The notes under the pieces: model-generated | The model's database searches: none | Told to the model about the DNA's origin: nothing | Seen by the model: only the letters and a program-made list of their open reading frames with translations | Part shown: piece by piece, positions 34,482 through 42,531 of the stretch | Position numbering within the stretch: the first letter of the stretch is position 1 | Layout: the number at the start of each line of letters is the position of its first letter | Translations under genes and position numbers: made by a program | From: Thermodesulfobium acidiphilum | GTDB lineage: Bacteria > Thermodesulfobiota > Thermodesulfobiia > Thermodesulfobiales > Thermodesulfobiaceae | Direction: 5' to 3' | Length of the DNA stretch: 64,000 bases | NCBI RefSeq assembly: GCF_003057965.1 | Contig: NZ_CP020921.1 | Coordinates: forward strand, 208,100 to 272,099

Positions 34482-35504
34482 CTATTTTATAATGTTATAA
34501 AAAGCATCTCTTTGGGCACTTTCAAAACCAGCTGATTTTATGAGATTTTCTAGTTCTTCTGTGCTTTGAGGCTTGTGGTTTTGTCCCATTGCGCTTGCAA
34601 CCACGTTTTCTTCAAGCATCACTGAACCTAGATCATTTGCCCCGCAAAGTAGAGCAACTGGCGCTACATCTTTTCCTACTGTAAGCCACGATGCACCTAT
34701 ATTTGGTATATTATCAAAAAAAATTCTTGATAGTGCTACAGTTTTTAAATAATCAATTTTGTTTTCCCATTTTGTTTTACTTTTTGATTTAAAAATCCAG
34801 GGGATAAATGCTATGAAGCCTCCAGTTTCATCTTGTAGATCTCTTACTTTTTTAAGATGTTGCAATCTATCATCAATCGTTTCGCCGAAGCCTATTACCA
34901 TGGTAGCAGTACTCATTAAACCTGAATAGTGAGCAATTCTATGAATGTGTAGCCATGTAGAAGACGAGATCTTTTTTGGGCTAATTGTTTGCCTAATTTT
35001 GTCGACCAATATTTCTGCTCCAGCTCCAGGGAGCCCCTGAAGTCCAGCATCCTTTAATTTTTCTATTACTTCCTTATAAGAGATACGTTCAATTTTTGAA
35101 AAATGATCTATTTCTGCAGCTGATAGTGAATGAAGCACTAAATTGGGATATTTTTTTTTAATGTGTTTGAATATTTCTATTATATCTATAAGCCTAAACT
35201 CTGGGTCCAGTCCACCTTGAAGCATAATTTGTGTTGCATTAAGCTTTACAGCTTCGTCTACTCGTTTATAAATTTCAGCCTTAGAAAGCCTGATAGAATT
35301 TTTACTTCCTACAGGTACGCTAAAATAGCAGAATTTACAGTTTGAAGTACAAACGTTACTATAATTTATATTTCTATCTATAATATAAGTTACTTTTTTG
35401 TGTCCGAACTCAGCCCTTGTTTTGTCAGCCAATTTTGCAAGCTCAAATAATGGCAAATCGAAAAGTTTTTTTGCCTGTGGTATGCTTATTCTATTTTTTA
35501 TCAT
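34482..35504 (-). CDS. mqnC: Cyclic dehypoxanthinyl futalosine synthase MqnC (radical SAM)
   Basis: MqnC cyclises dehypoxanthinyl futalosine in the futalosine route to menaquinone. The 340-residue protein has the radical SAM cluster CTSNCKFC at about residues 52-59, QGGLDPEF, the LPGAGAEILVD motif typical of MqnC and SWLTVGKDVAP. ATG at 35504 is preferred over the GTG two codons earlier, because AGAGGTG ends there. It is the last gene of the mqnDEAC operon. The paralogue mqnE has a similar fold but a different cysteine context (CVERCGFC). Confidence 0.92.
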   Translation of the reverse strand: MIKNRISIPQAKKLFDLPLFELAKLADKTRAEFGHKKVTYIIDRNINYSNVCTSNCKFCYFSVPVGSKNSIRLSKAEIYKRVDEAVKLNATQIMLQGGLDPEFRLIDIIEIFKHIKKKYPNLVLHSLSAAEIDHFSKIERISYKEVIEKLKDAGLQGLPGAGAEILVDKIRQTISPKKISSSTWLHIHRIAHYSGLMSTATMVIGFGETIDDRLQHLKKVRDLQDETGGFIAFIPWIFKSKSKTKWENKIDYLKTVALSRIFFDNIPNIGASWLTVGKDVAPVALLCGANDLGSVMLEENVVASAMGQNHKPQSTEELENLIKSAGFESAQRDAFYNIIK

Positions 35505-35523
35505 GTGCACCTCTTAAAATTTA

Positions 35524-36267
35524 TTAATAATTTAAGCTTTTTATTAATTTTTCTAATTCAAATAGTCCCTTCAAGTCATTCGTGTCAAGGATATATGACA
35601 AATTTGAATAATATTCATTTGCGGATGTCTTTTTATATTTCCAATCTAAATTATTTTTTTCTATTTCGGCGAACTTTAAAGCAAGCGAATAGGTTTTAAT
35701 AAAGTCTAATAAAAGATCGTTTCTAATTTCTTTTCGCGCGGCAAGCAGCGAAAAAACAGTGGGCAAATTAGTTTGTTGTTTCCAGAGTTCTGACACGTCG
35801 TATACGAAACTATTATTTTTATTATCCATAAAGCTTAAGGCATCGTCACCAATAATTACCTGAGCGCAGAAGTTACTTGAATTCTTAGAGAAAATAGGAT
35901 TGATTCTATAAAATTTTCTAAGTATACATATTACCATGCTATTGATAGTATTTGAGGTGTTCGATAACCTTATTATCTTTTTGTCAAGATTTTCAATTGG
36001 TTCGTTTGAGACAAGAAAGGTGCTAAGAACTGGTCCGTAGCAAGAAAGACCAAATGGTAAAATTGGTTTGAGCAAATCCTGATTGTTAATCCAGGTAACT
36101 GAAGATATTGTTGCAACGTCTAGTTTATCGTTTAATAACATATCGTTTAGGGTTGCGGGATCTGACAGGAAAAATTTATAACCAATTTTTTCAAGTCCCA
36201 GTTTCACCGGCAAAAAATTGTAAAACTTTATCAAACCAAACCTTAAAAAATTTTCATTAGTTTTCAT
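35524..36267 (-). CDS. mqnA: Chorismate dehydratase MqnA
   Basis: MqnA dehydrates chorismate to 3-enolpyruvylbenzoate, the first step of the futalosine route. The 247-residue protein has the periplasmic-binding-like fold with LRFGLIKFYNFLPV at its start, NDKLDVATISSVTW, CYGPVLSTFLVSN, IIRLSNTSNT and VIIGDDAL. The frame is open further upstream, but ATG at 36267 is preferred: GGGAG lies nine bases before it. It is somewhat shorter and more divergent than typical MqnA, but its place between mqnE and mqnC supports it. Confidence 0.85.
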   Translation of the reverse strand: MKTNENFLRFGLIKFYNFLPVKLGLEKIGYKFFLSDPATLNDMLLNDKLDVATISSVTWINNQDLLKPILPFGLSCYGPVLSTFLVSNEPIENLDKKIIRLSNTSNTINSMVICILRKFYRINPIFSKNSSNFCAQVIIGDDALSFMDNKNNSFVYDVSELWKQQTNLPTVFSLLAARKEIRNDLLLDFIKTYSLALKFAEIEKNNLDWKYKKTSANEYYSNLSYILDTNDLKGLFELEKLIKSLNY

Positions 36268-36307
36268 TTTTTTGTCTCCCGATTTTTCTAAGATAAACAA
36301 ACAATTT

Positions 36308-37315
36308 TTATCCTATCTTTTCGTAAAGAGAATTTCTTTCGAAAGGAACGAGACCAATATTCGTTATCATATCCTTTAGGCTTTCAGCCGATAATCCTCC
36401 TGGTTCTGGAGATCCTCCTTCGTGCATAATTTTCTCGTCTACTAAAGTGCCTTCAAGATCATCTGCGCCAGTCCAGAGCGCCATGAGCGCGCAATCTTGT
36501 CCTATTGATGGCCAATATGCTTTTATGTGAGGAATTGACAAAACTAAGCGCGAAATTGCAATTGTTTTAAGGGTTTTAATACTTGTTGCTGGTTTTATAT
36601 GTCTAAATTTTGTGTTTAAAGGTTGAAATTTCAATGGGATAAAGGCCTGGAAGCCTCCTGTTTTTTGCTGTAGATCTTCTAAAAGATTCAGGTGTTCCAA
36701 TATATCGTCAAAAGTTTCAAAATGGCCATATAACATAGTAGCATTTGATTTTAATCCAATTTTGTGGGCAATTTCATGAATTTTGAGCCACATTTCTGGC
36801 GAGGTCTTCTTAGTTAGAAGCTTTGTTCTCATAGAATCTTTTAATATTTCTGCTCCCCCACCTGTAAGGGATACGCTGCCGTGGTTTAAGAGATCTTCAA
36901 TTATGCTTTCTATTGGTTTGTTCTCTTCCTTTGCGTAGAACTCAACTTCTACTGCCGTAAGAGATTTTATTGTAGCTTTTGGAAGCGTCTTTCTAATTGA
37001 ATCTAGGATTTTAAGGACTTCATTCCACTTCAAATCTGGATTAAGACCTGAAGTAATATGAACCTCGCTTAACCATGTTAAACCCTGTAGCTTAGAGGCA
37101 ACGACCTCTGGCGATAGCTTATATGCATCAAAGTCATCTTTGTTCCTGGCAAAAGGACAAAAGCCGCATCTTTCTACACAAATGTTGGTAAGGTTTAGAT
37201 GAATATTTTTTGCAAAGAAGACGTTTTTGCCGTATAGAGAGCTTTTCTTTTTATTGGCCTCGTTGAACAAATCTATTGGATTATCTATTAAATTTTTTAA
37301 GTCTGATCTATTCAT
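36308..37315 (-). CDS. mqnE: Aminodeoxyfutalosine synthase MqnE (radical SAM)
   Basis: MqnE joins 3-enolpyruvylbenzoate and S-adenosylmethionine to give aminodeoxyfutalosine. The 335-residue protein has the cluster motif CVERCGFC (near residues 47-54), HITSGLNPD, TGGGAEIL, NATMLYGH and QAFIPLKFQP. It overlaps the mqnD stop by eight bases. mqnB is not present; an MTA/SAH nucleosidase elsewhere could supply that step. Confidence 0.92.
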   Translation of the reverse strand: MNRSDLKNLIDNPIDLFNEANKKKSSLYGKNVFFAKNIHLNLTNICVERCGFCPFARNKDDFDAYKLSPEVVASKLQGLTWLSEVHITSGLNPDLKWNEVLKILDSIRKTLPKATIKSLTAVEVEFYAKEENKPIESIIEDLLNHGSVSLTGGGAEILKDSMRTKLLTKKTSPEMWLKIHEIAHKIGLKSNATMLYGHFETFDDILEHLNLLEDLQQKTGGFQAFIPLKFQPLNTKFRHIKPATSIKTLKTIAISRLVLSIPHIKAYWPSIGQDCALMALWTGADDLEGTLVDEKIMHEGGSPEPGGLSAESLKDMITNIGLVPFERNSLYEKIG

Positions 37316-38132
37316 TTAATATGCTCTCCGGTATGTCTGGAATAGAAGGAATTAAAGATTTTTCAAATGCAACCTTATACAATATGTTTAGCGATTTGTA
37401 CAAACTTTCATGAAATTTAATAGTATAATCGTTTACATACATATTTACAAATTTTTCATTCATTTCAGAATTAAGATCTCTGCCAAATTTCATGGCATGT
37501 GTGAGTGCTTCCTCAGGATGTGCTTTCCCCCATTTTATGGATTCTCTTAACAGGTTATTTATCATAATTCTTTCGTTTCTTAAACTTTTATGAATAGCGT
37601 TGCCACCTAATGGCAAGGGTAAATTATATTTTTCATACCACCACTCTCCAAGATCTACTATCTTTTTTAATCCCATATTTTTGTAAGAAAGTTGTCCTTC
37701 ATGAATTAATAGACCTGCATCAACTTCTGAGTTAATAACTTTATCCATTATTTGATCGAAAGGAACGAATACTTCTTTGTGATCCTGTGAATATATGCGA
37801 AAAACTAAAGTTGCAGTAGTGAGCTCTCCCGGAAGGGCAATAACTTTGTTCTCCAGATTTGAAAGGGGATTTTTTGAAATAAGTATTGGGCCGTATTTAT
37901 CTCCTACACTTGAACCTACGCTCATAAGATCATACTTGTCTATAATGTATGGTAGGGCATGATAAGAAATTGCGCTAATGTGATAGCGTCCGTTTATTGC
38001 TTCCTTGTTAAGAGTTTCTATATCTGATAGGGTTTCTTCTAATTCATATTTTGATTCGATTTTCCCATGCGTTAAGGCATAAAACATAAATGCATCATCA
38101 GGATCTGGGCTGTGTGCAACTGTTAATTTCAT
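37308..38132 (-). CDS. mqnD: 1,4-dihydroxy-6-naphthoate synthase MqnD
   Basis: MqnD converts cyclic dehypoxanthinyl futalosine to 1,4-dihydroxy-6-naphthoate. The 274-residue protein has the binding-protein-like fold and the family motifs AHSPDPDDAFMFYAL at the N-terminus, ISAISYHALPYI, YGPILISK, LIHEGQL and LPLPLGGNAIHK. ATG follows a clear TAGGAGG. It begins 20 bases after the tetR stop, so tetR-mqnD-mqnE-mqnA-mqnC form one operon. Confidence 0.93.
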   Translation of the reverse strand: MKLTVAHSPDPDDAFMFYALTHGKIESKYELEETLSDIETLNKEAINGRYHISAISYHALPYIIDKYDLMSVGSSVGDKYGPILISKNPLSNLENKVIALPGELTTATLVFRIYSQDHKEVFVPFDQIMDKVINSEVDAGLLIHEGQLSYKNMGLKKIVDLGEWWYEKYNLPLPLGGNAIHKSLRNERIMINNLLRESIKWGKAHPEEALTHAMKFGRDLNSEMNEKFVNMYVNDYTIKFHESLYKSLNILYKVAFEKSLIPSIPDIPESILNE

Positions 38133-38152
38133 TAAAAACCTCCTAAAATTAA

Positions 38153-38716
38153 TTATTTTTTAAGTATCTTTAACAATTTTTCAATAAAAAAATCTGAAAA
38201 TTCTACAAGTGGTTTATCGGACGTAATAGAATCGATCACAAACTCACTTATTGAACCAACAATAATTGTTACGACGATATATTTTTCTACTTCTTCCATT
38301 TTTTGATTGGAAAGAATATTTAAAAAAAGCTTTTCCAACTTTTTCCTTACAGAAAATCTTTGTTCTTCGAATTGAGGCCCAAGACTAAAGGCTTCTATAA
38401 AGACGAATTTTGTTAGTTCACGATATTTTTCTAATATTCTAAAACCTTCCTTCAAAGCTGACCTAAAAATTTCTTCGAAAGTGTTTCCTTTAGCTTTGTT
38501 TTCAATTTTTTTGATAAGTTGATTGCTTAACTCTTCCACTAACTTTATTACCAGGTCTCTTTTTCCGGGGAAATAAAAGTAAAACGCACCTTTAGATGTG
38601 TTTGAATCTTCTACAATCTCATCAACGTTTGTGTAATGATACCCTTTGTTTGAAAAAAGCCTTAGTGCACTTTTAAGTATTTTATTTTTTGTAATAGAAG
38701 GTTTCTTGTTTTTCAT
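38153..38716 (-). CDS. TetR-family regulator of the menaquinone operon
   Basis: A 187-residue TetR/AcrR-family repressor. The helix-turn-helix lies at about residues 10-55 (ILKSALRLFSNKGYHYTNVDEIVEDSNTSKGAFYFYF); the rest is the helical ligand-binding and dimer domain, whose ligand is unknown. It is the first gene of the unit with mqnDEAC. The start codon lies only six bases downstream of its -10 box, and there is no ribosome site, so translation is probably leaderless. A perfect palindrome 35 bases upstream of the start covers the -35 box and is the likely self-operator. Confidence 0.88.
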   Translation of the reverse strand: MKNKKPSITKNKILKSALRLFSNKGYHYTNVDEIVEDSNTSKGAFYFYFPGKRDLVIKLVEELSNQLIKKIENKAKGNTFEEIFRSALKEGFRILEKYRELTKFVFIEAFSLGPQFEEQRFSVRKKLEKLFLNILSNQKMEEVEKYIVVTIIVGSISEFVIDSITSDKPLVEFSDFFIEKLLKILKK

Positions 38717-38722
38717 ATTGAT

Positions 38723-38751
38723 ATGATAGCATTTTTTGTATAATTTGTAAA
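38723..38751 (-). promoter_or_regulatory. Promoter of tetR-mqnDEAC
   Basis: On the minus strand: -35 TTTACA (38751-38746), exactly 17 bases, then -10 TATCAT (38728-38723). Transcription should begin at or next to the tetR ATG, at about 38716, giving a leaderless mRNA. Confidence 0.65.
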
Positions 38752-38764
38752 CCGACTGGTCGGT
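38751..38764. promoter_or_regulatory. TetR-type operator
   Basis: The palindrome ACCGACTGGTCGGT (six-base arms, two-base centre) is unusually GC-rich for this region and matches the layout of operators of TetR-family regulators. It overlaps the first base of the -35 box of the tetR promoter, so binding should block transcription of the whole menaquinone operon. Confidence 0.75.
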
Positions 38765-38821
38765 CTAAAAATTATACAAAAATAATATATAAATTAATTA
38801 TTTCTAATAAAAATAGAATTC

Positions 38822-39166
38822 TCAGAAGGCTTTATTCAAAAATTCAAGAAGAATTGTTGCGTTGTTTAGATGGCTTTTAGAAGAGTATAAAAGAGTAACA
38901 GTAGAATTTTTTTCAATTTGTTTGATTTTTTCTATAAGTTCACCATTTCTCTCTAGTTCTGAAAAGTATCTTTTTTTAAATTCTTCGAATTTTTCAGGGT
39001 CATGTGAATACCATTTTCTCAGTTCATTTGTTGGTGCAATTTCCTTTAGCCAGAGATCTATTGCTGCCGTTTCTCTTTTTATGCCTCTTGGCCATAGTCT
39101 ATCTACTAATATTCGATAGCCGTCTTGTGTTGAATATCTTTCATAAATACTCTTAATTCTTATCAA
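38822..39166 (-). CDS. DUF488-family protein (YeaO-like)
   Basis: A 114-residue protein of the DUF488/YeaO family, function unknown. It has the family motifs YRILVDRLWPRG, WLKEIAPTNELRKWYSHDPEKFEEFKKRY and TLLYSSKSHLNNA. TTG at 39166 follows GGGAGG at five bases. It lies between tetR and the second GH130 gene, and has its own transcription direction and promoter region in the spacer to 39283. It is about 105 bases upstream of tetR on the same strand and could be co-transcribed or not. Confidence 0.85.
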   Translation of the reverse strand: MIRIKSIYERYSTQDGYRILVDRLWPRGIKRETAAIDLWLKEIAPTNELRKWYSHDPEKFEEFKKRYFSELERNGELIEKIKQIEKNSTVTLLYSSKSHLNNATILLEFLNKAF

Positions 39167-39283
39167 ATTGCCCTCCCTGAGGTGTGCTTAAAAAAGTTGT
39201 TTTATATAATGTATCTATATATTTAGTATATATGATAAAATTAATTAATTTTGATAATATTAGATAATAAGTTGGGGTGAAAT

Positions 39284-40237
39284 ATGGGTACTCATGCTCT
39301 CTTTAAAAGATATGAAGGAAATCCAATTATTACAGCAGAAGATGTATCCTGCGAAGCTCATACCGTTTTTAATCCTGCAGCCGCAAAGTTCGAAAACAAG
39401 GTTATTCTTGTTTTGAGAGTAGAAGAACAAAGAGGGTTTTCTTACCTTATAAGAGCTTTTAGTGAGGACGGCGTTAATAATTGGAAAATTGACGATAAAC
39501 CCTTTATGATTCATGAGCCCCAGATGGGAGAGCAATTCTGGGGATTAGAAGATCCCAGACTAACTTATATGGAAGAATTTGATCAATATTATCTAACTTA
39601 TGTTTCGTTTGCACCAGGTGGGCCACAACTTTCTTTAGTTACTACTAGAGATTTTGAAAGAATATGCAGGCACGGTAATCTTTTTTATCCGGATAACAAA
39701 GACGGTGCCTTTTATCCAAAAAGATTTAACGGTAGATGGGCTTTGATCCATAGACCATATGCAAGGGGAAGGGCTGAAATATGGCTTTCTTTTACCCCCG
39801 ATCTAAAGCACTACGGGGATCATACCTGTATCATCCCAGTTCGAGAGGGTTGGTGGGATTGTACAAGGGTTGGTATGGGACCCCCACCAATAGAGACTCC
39901 TGAGGGATGGCTTGTAATATATCATGGAGTTAGGACTACTGCCTCCGGCTCTCTTTATAGGGTTGGATTGGCTTTATTTGATTTGGATGATCCCACTAAA
40001 CTTATCTGCAGGACCAATAGATGGGTTCTGGCACCAGAAACGCCATATGAGCTGATTGGAGATGTCCCGGGAGTGTGCTTTCCATGTGGCGCTATATGCG
40101 ATGAGAATACTAGAGAGGTAATGCTTTATTATGGAGGTGCTGATACATCGACTTGTGTGGCATTTTCTACTATTGACGATATACTTGACTTTATCAAAGA
40201 AGACCAAAAAATAGGAAGGACTTTTTACTCGTTATGA
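39284..40237 (+). CDS. GH130-family glycoside phosphorylase/hydrolase (copy 2)
   Basis: A 317-residue GH130 enzyme, clearly a paralogue of the protein at 33519-34469. Landmarks: HTVFNPAAAKFENKVILVLRV, WGLEDPRLTYM (catalytic aspartate), DGAFYPKRFNGRWALIHRP, GMGPPPIETPEGWLVIYHGVR, SLYRVGLALFDLDDP and LYYGGADTSTCVA. GHR/P and GPPP residues that bind sugar and phosphate are kept. ATG at 39284 follows GGGGTG. Its stop overlaps the next glycosyltransferase start as ATGA, repeating the GT-GH130 pairing in the reverse order. Confidence 0.92.
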   Translation: MGTHALFKRYEGNPIITAEDVSCEAHTVFNPAAAKFENKVILVLRVEEQRGFSYLIRAFSEDGVNNWKIDDKPFMIHEPQMGEQFWGLEDPRLTYMEEFDQYYLTYVSFAPGGPQLSLVTTRDFERICRHGNLFYPDNKDGAFYPKRFNGRWALIHRPYARGRAEIWLSFTPDLKHYGDHTCIIPVREGWWDCTRVGMGPPPIETPEGWLVIYHGVRTTASGSLYRVGLALFDLDDPTKLICRTNRWVLAPETPYELIGDVPGVCFPCGAICDENTREVMLYYGGADTSTCVAFSTIDDILDFIKEDQKIGRTFYSL

Positions 40238-42525
40238 GAGGTACTACAAAAGGAGCATCTCCAGATTTTAATGTGGCTTTTGTGGGCACCTATGTGCCAA
40301 GGCTATGCGGAATTGCTACTTTTACACATGACATTGCAAAATCTGTTGCTATGTGGTATCCAGATGACGCTTTTGAAAACAGGTGTGTAAGAGTTGTTGC
40401 AATGTCAAATGGTGTCTATTCATATCCCAGGGAAGTTTTTTTTGATATCAGAGAAAAGTTTAAAACAGATTATATAAAGGCAGCTGAGTTCATAAATATT
40501 TCAAATGTCAATGTAGTAAGCCTTCAACACGAATTTGGTATATATGGTGGTGAACATGGAGGTTATGTTCTTGATTTTCTAAAAAATTTAAAAAAACCTG
40601 TTGTAACTACCCTTCACACTGTTTTAGAGAAGCCAATAGAAGGTCAAAAAGAAGTTTTAGAAGAGATCTGCAGCCTGTCTTCAAGAATTGTTGTTTGTGC
40701 ACAAAAAGCTCAGGAAATATTAGAAAGGGTCTATAGAGTTTCATCTGAAAAGATTTCTATGATTTATCACGGAGCTCCTGATGTTCCTTTTATGGATCCC
40801 TCATATTATAAAGATATCCTTAATCTTGAAGGAAAGACCGTTATTTTGACCTTTGGACTCTTAGGGCCCAGCAAGGGGATAGAATATGGTATAGAGGCTT
40901 TGAGCAAAATTTATAGAGATTATCCAAACGCTGTATACGTAGTACTTGGTGCAACTCATCCAGAAGTAAAAAGACTTTACGGAGAAAGCTATAGAATTAG
41001 CTTGCAAAAAATGGCTTATGAGGAAGGGATAGTTGATAACGTAATTTTTATTGATAGATATGTATCTTTCGAAGAATTGATGAACTTTTTAATTATGGCT
41101 GACATATATCTTACACCTTATTTGTCTTTAGAACAGATAGTTTCAGGAACCTTGACTTATGCAATTGCAGCTGGGAAAGCTATAATTTCTACTCCATATT
41201 GGTATGCTCAAGAAATGCTTCAAGATGAAAGAGGTGTTCTTGTTCCGTTTAGAGATAGTGATGCCCTATCCAATGCACTTAGAAGACTCTTAACAGATGT
41301 TCCTTACAGAAATAGATTGAGAAAAAACGCTTATGATTTTGGCAGAAAGATGATCTGGAAGAACGTTGCAAGAGAATATATTGAGCTTTTTGACGAGGCA
41401 ATTAAGACTTATTCTAAGGAAAAAAATTTTATATACATTTCAAAAAAAGACTTAATTGGAAAGGAATCATTTCAGACAAAGCTTCCTTCTGTTCACCTTG
41501 CGCATCTAAAATTCTTAACTGATGAAACAGGGATATTACAACACGCCCTATACAATATGCCAAATAGAAATCACGGCTACTGTATTGATGATAATGCTAG
41601 AGCTTTTATGGTTCTTATCTTGTATTATGAACTTTTCAAAGATCAGAGCATACTTTATCTTTTGTATAGATTCTTATCTTTTATTCACAATGCTTTTGAA
41701 GAAAGAACTGGCAGGTTTTTGAACTTTTTAAAATATGATAGAACGTGGATTGATGATTTTAGTGAGGATGCGCATGCAAGAACTCTTCTTGCTTTAGCTA
41801 CAGCAATACAATGGCCAGCAGTTCCAGAATTAATTCCTATTTGTGCTACTATTTTTGAAAAGGGTATAAAACAAGTTACGGATTTTACTTCTGTAAGGGG
41901 AATTAGCCTTTCTATTATTGCTTGTGACAAATTTGTTAGGACTTATCCGGGGGCTAAAGAGATAAAGGATATATTAATTAATCTATCAGAGAAGCTGTTC
42001 GATCTTTATAGGAACAATATTTCTGATGATTGGATTTTTCCTGAAAATATACTAACTTATGATAATGCAAGACAACCTCAAGCTTTAATTAGAGCTGGCC
42101 AGCAACTTGGCAGTGATGAAATGATTGAACTTGGTATTAGGAGTCTAAGGTGGTTAATAGAAATCCAAACAAATCAAGAAACACAATATCTTAGCATTAT
42201 AGGGAATAGAGGGTGGTATAGGAGAGGATCTAGTAAGGCTCAATTTGATCAACAACCGATAGAATTAAGTAGCCTTTCTTGTGCGTGTATAGATGCTTAC
42301 TTTCAAACTGGTGACAAATATTTTTATAACAATGTGATGAAAGCCTTAAGGTGGTTTTTAGGAGAAAACGATTCTTTTTGTCCTGTTGCAAAAGTTGAAA
42401 CGGGCGGTTGTTATGATGGCTTAGAGCCTCAGGGCGTTAACAAAAATATGGGAGCGGAGTCAACAATATCTTATTTGATGACATTACTTCACGCATATAA
42501 ATTAATATTTAAAAGAGGCGATTGA
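40234..42525 (+). CDS. GT4 glycosyltransferase fused to an alpha-helical (six-hairpin-like) domain
   Basis: A 763-residue two-domain protein. Residues about 8-395 are a GT4 glycosyltransferase: AFVGTYVPRLCGIATFTHDIA, LQHEFGIYGGEHGG, HTVLEKP, FGLLGPSKGIEYGIEAL and YLSLEQIVSGTLTYAIAAGKAI. Residues about 425-763 look like an alpha/alpha-barrel: NRNHGYCIDDNARAFMVLI, EDAHARTLLALA, LTYDNARQPQALIRAG, FDQQPIELSSLSCACIDAY and GLEPQGVNKNMGAESTISYL. The second part resembles helical carbohydrate-active enzymes; I cannot name its reaction. It likely makes or remodels the glycan that the GH130 phosphorylase acts on. Confidence 0.85.
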   Translation: MRGTTKGASPDFNVAFVGTYVPRLCGIATFTHDIAKSVAMWYPDDAFENRCVRVVAMSNGVYSYPREVFFDIREKFKTDYIKAAEFINISNVNVVSLQHEFGIYGGEHGGYVLDFLKNLKKPVVTTLHTVLEKPIEGQKEVLEEICSLSSRIVVCAQKAQEILERVYRVSSEKISMIYHGAPDVPFMDPSYYKDILNLEGKTVILTFGLLGPSKGIEYGIEALSKIYRDYPNAVYVVLGATHPEVKRLYGESYRISLQKMAYEEGIVDNVIFIDRYVSFEELMNFLIMADIYLTPYLSLEQIVSGTLTYAIAAGKAIISTPYWYAQEMLQDERGVLVPFRDSDALSNALRRLLTDVPYRNRLRKNAYDFGRKMIWKNVAREYIELFDEAIKTYSKEKNFIYISKKDLIGKESFQTKLPSVHLAHLKFLTDETGILQHALYNMPNRNHGYCIDDNARAFMVLILYYELFKDQSILYLLYRFLSFIHNAFEERTGRFLNFLKYDRTWIDDFSEDAHARTLLALATAIQWPAVPELIPICATIFEKGIKQVTDFTSVRGISLSIIACDKFVRTYPGAKEIKDILINLSEKLFDLYRNNISDDWIFPENILTYDNARQPQALIRAGQQLGSDEMIELGIRSLRWLIEIQTNQETQYLSIIGNRGWYRRGSSKAQFDQQPIELSSLSCACIDAYFQTGDKYFYNNVMKALRWFLGENDSFCPVAKVETGGCYDGLEPQGVNKNMGAESTISYLMTLLHAYKLIFKRGD

Positions 42526-42531
42526 TATTTT

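Noticed and set aside
34485-34502. Eight-base inverted repeat at the end of mqnC
   Set aside because: All A/T, lies within the coding end of mqnC and lacks a T-run; too weak to call a terminator.
39237-39252. 16-base perfect AT palindrome before the second GH130 gene
   Set aside because: Made only of A and T in a very AT-rich spacer, so likely by chance; no paired motif elsewhere in the window.
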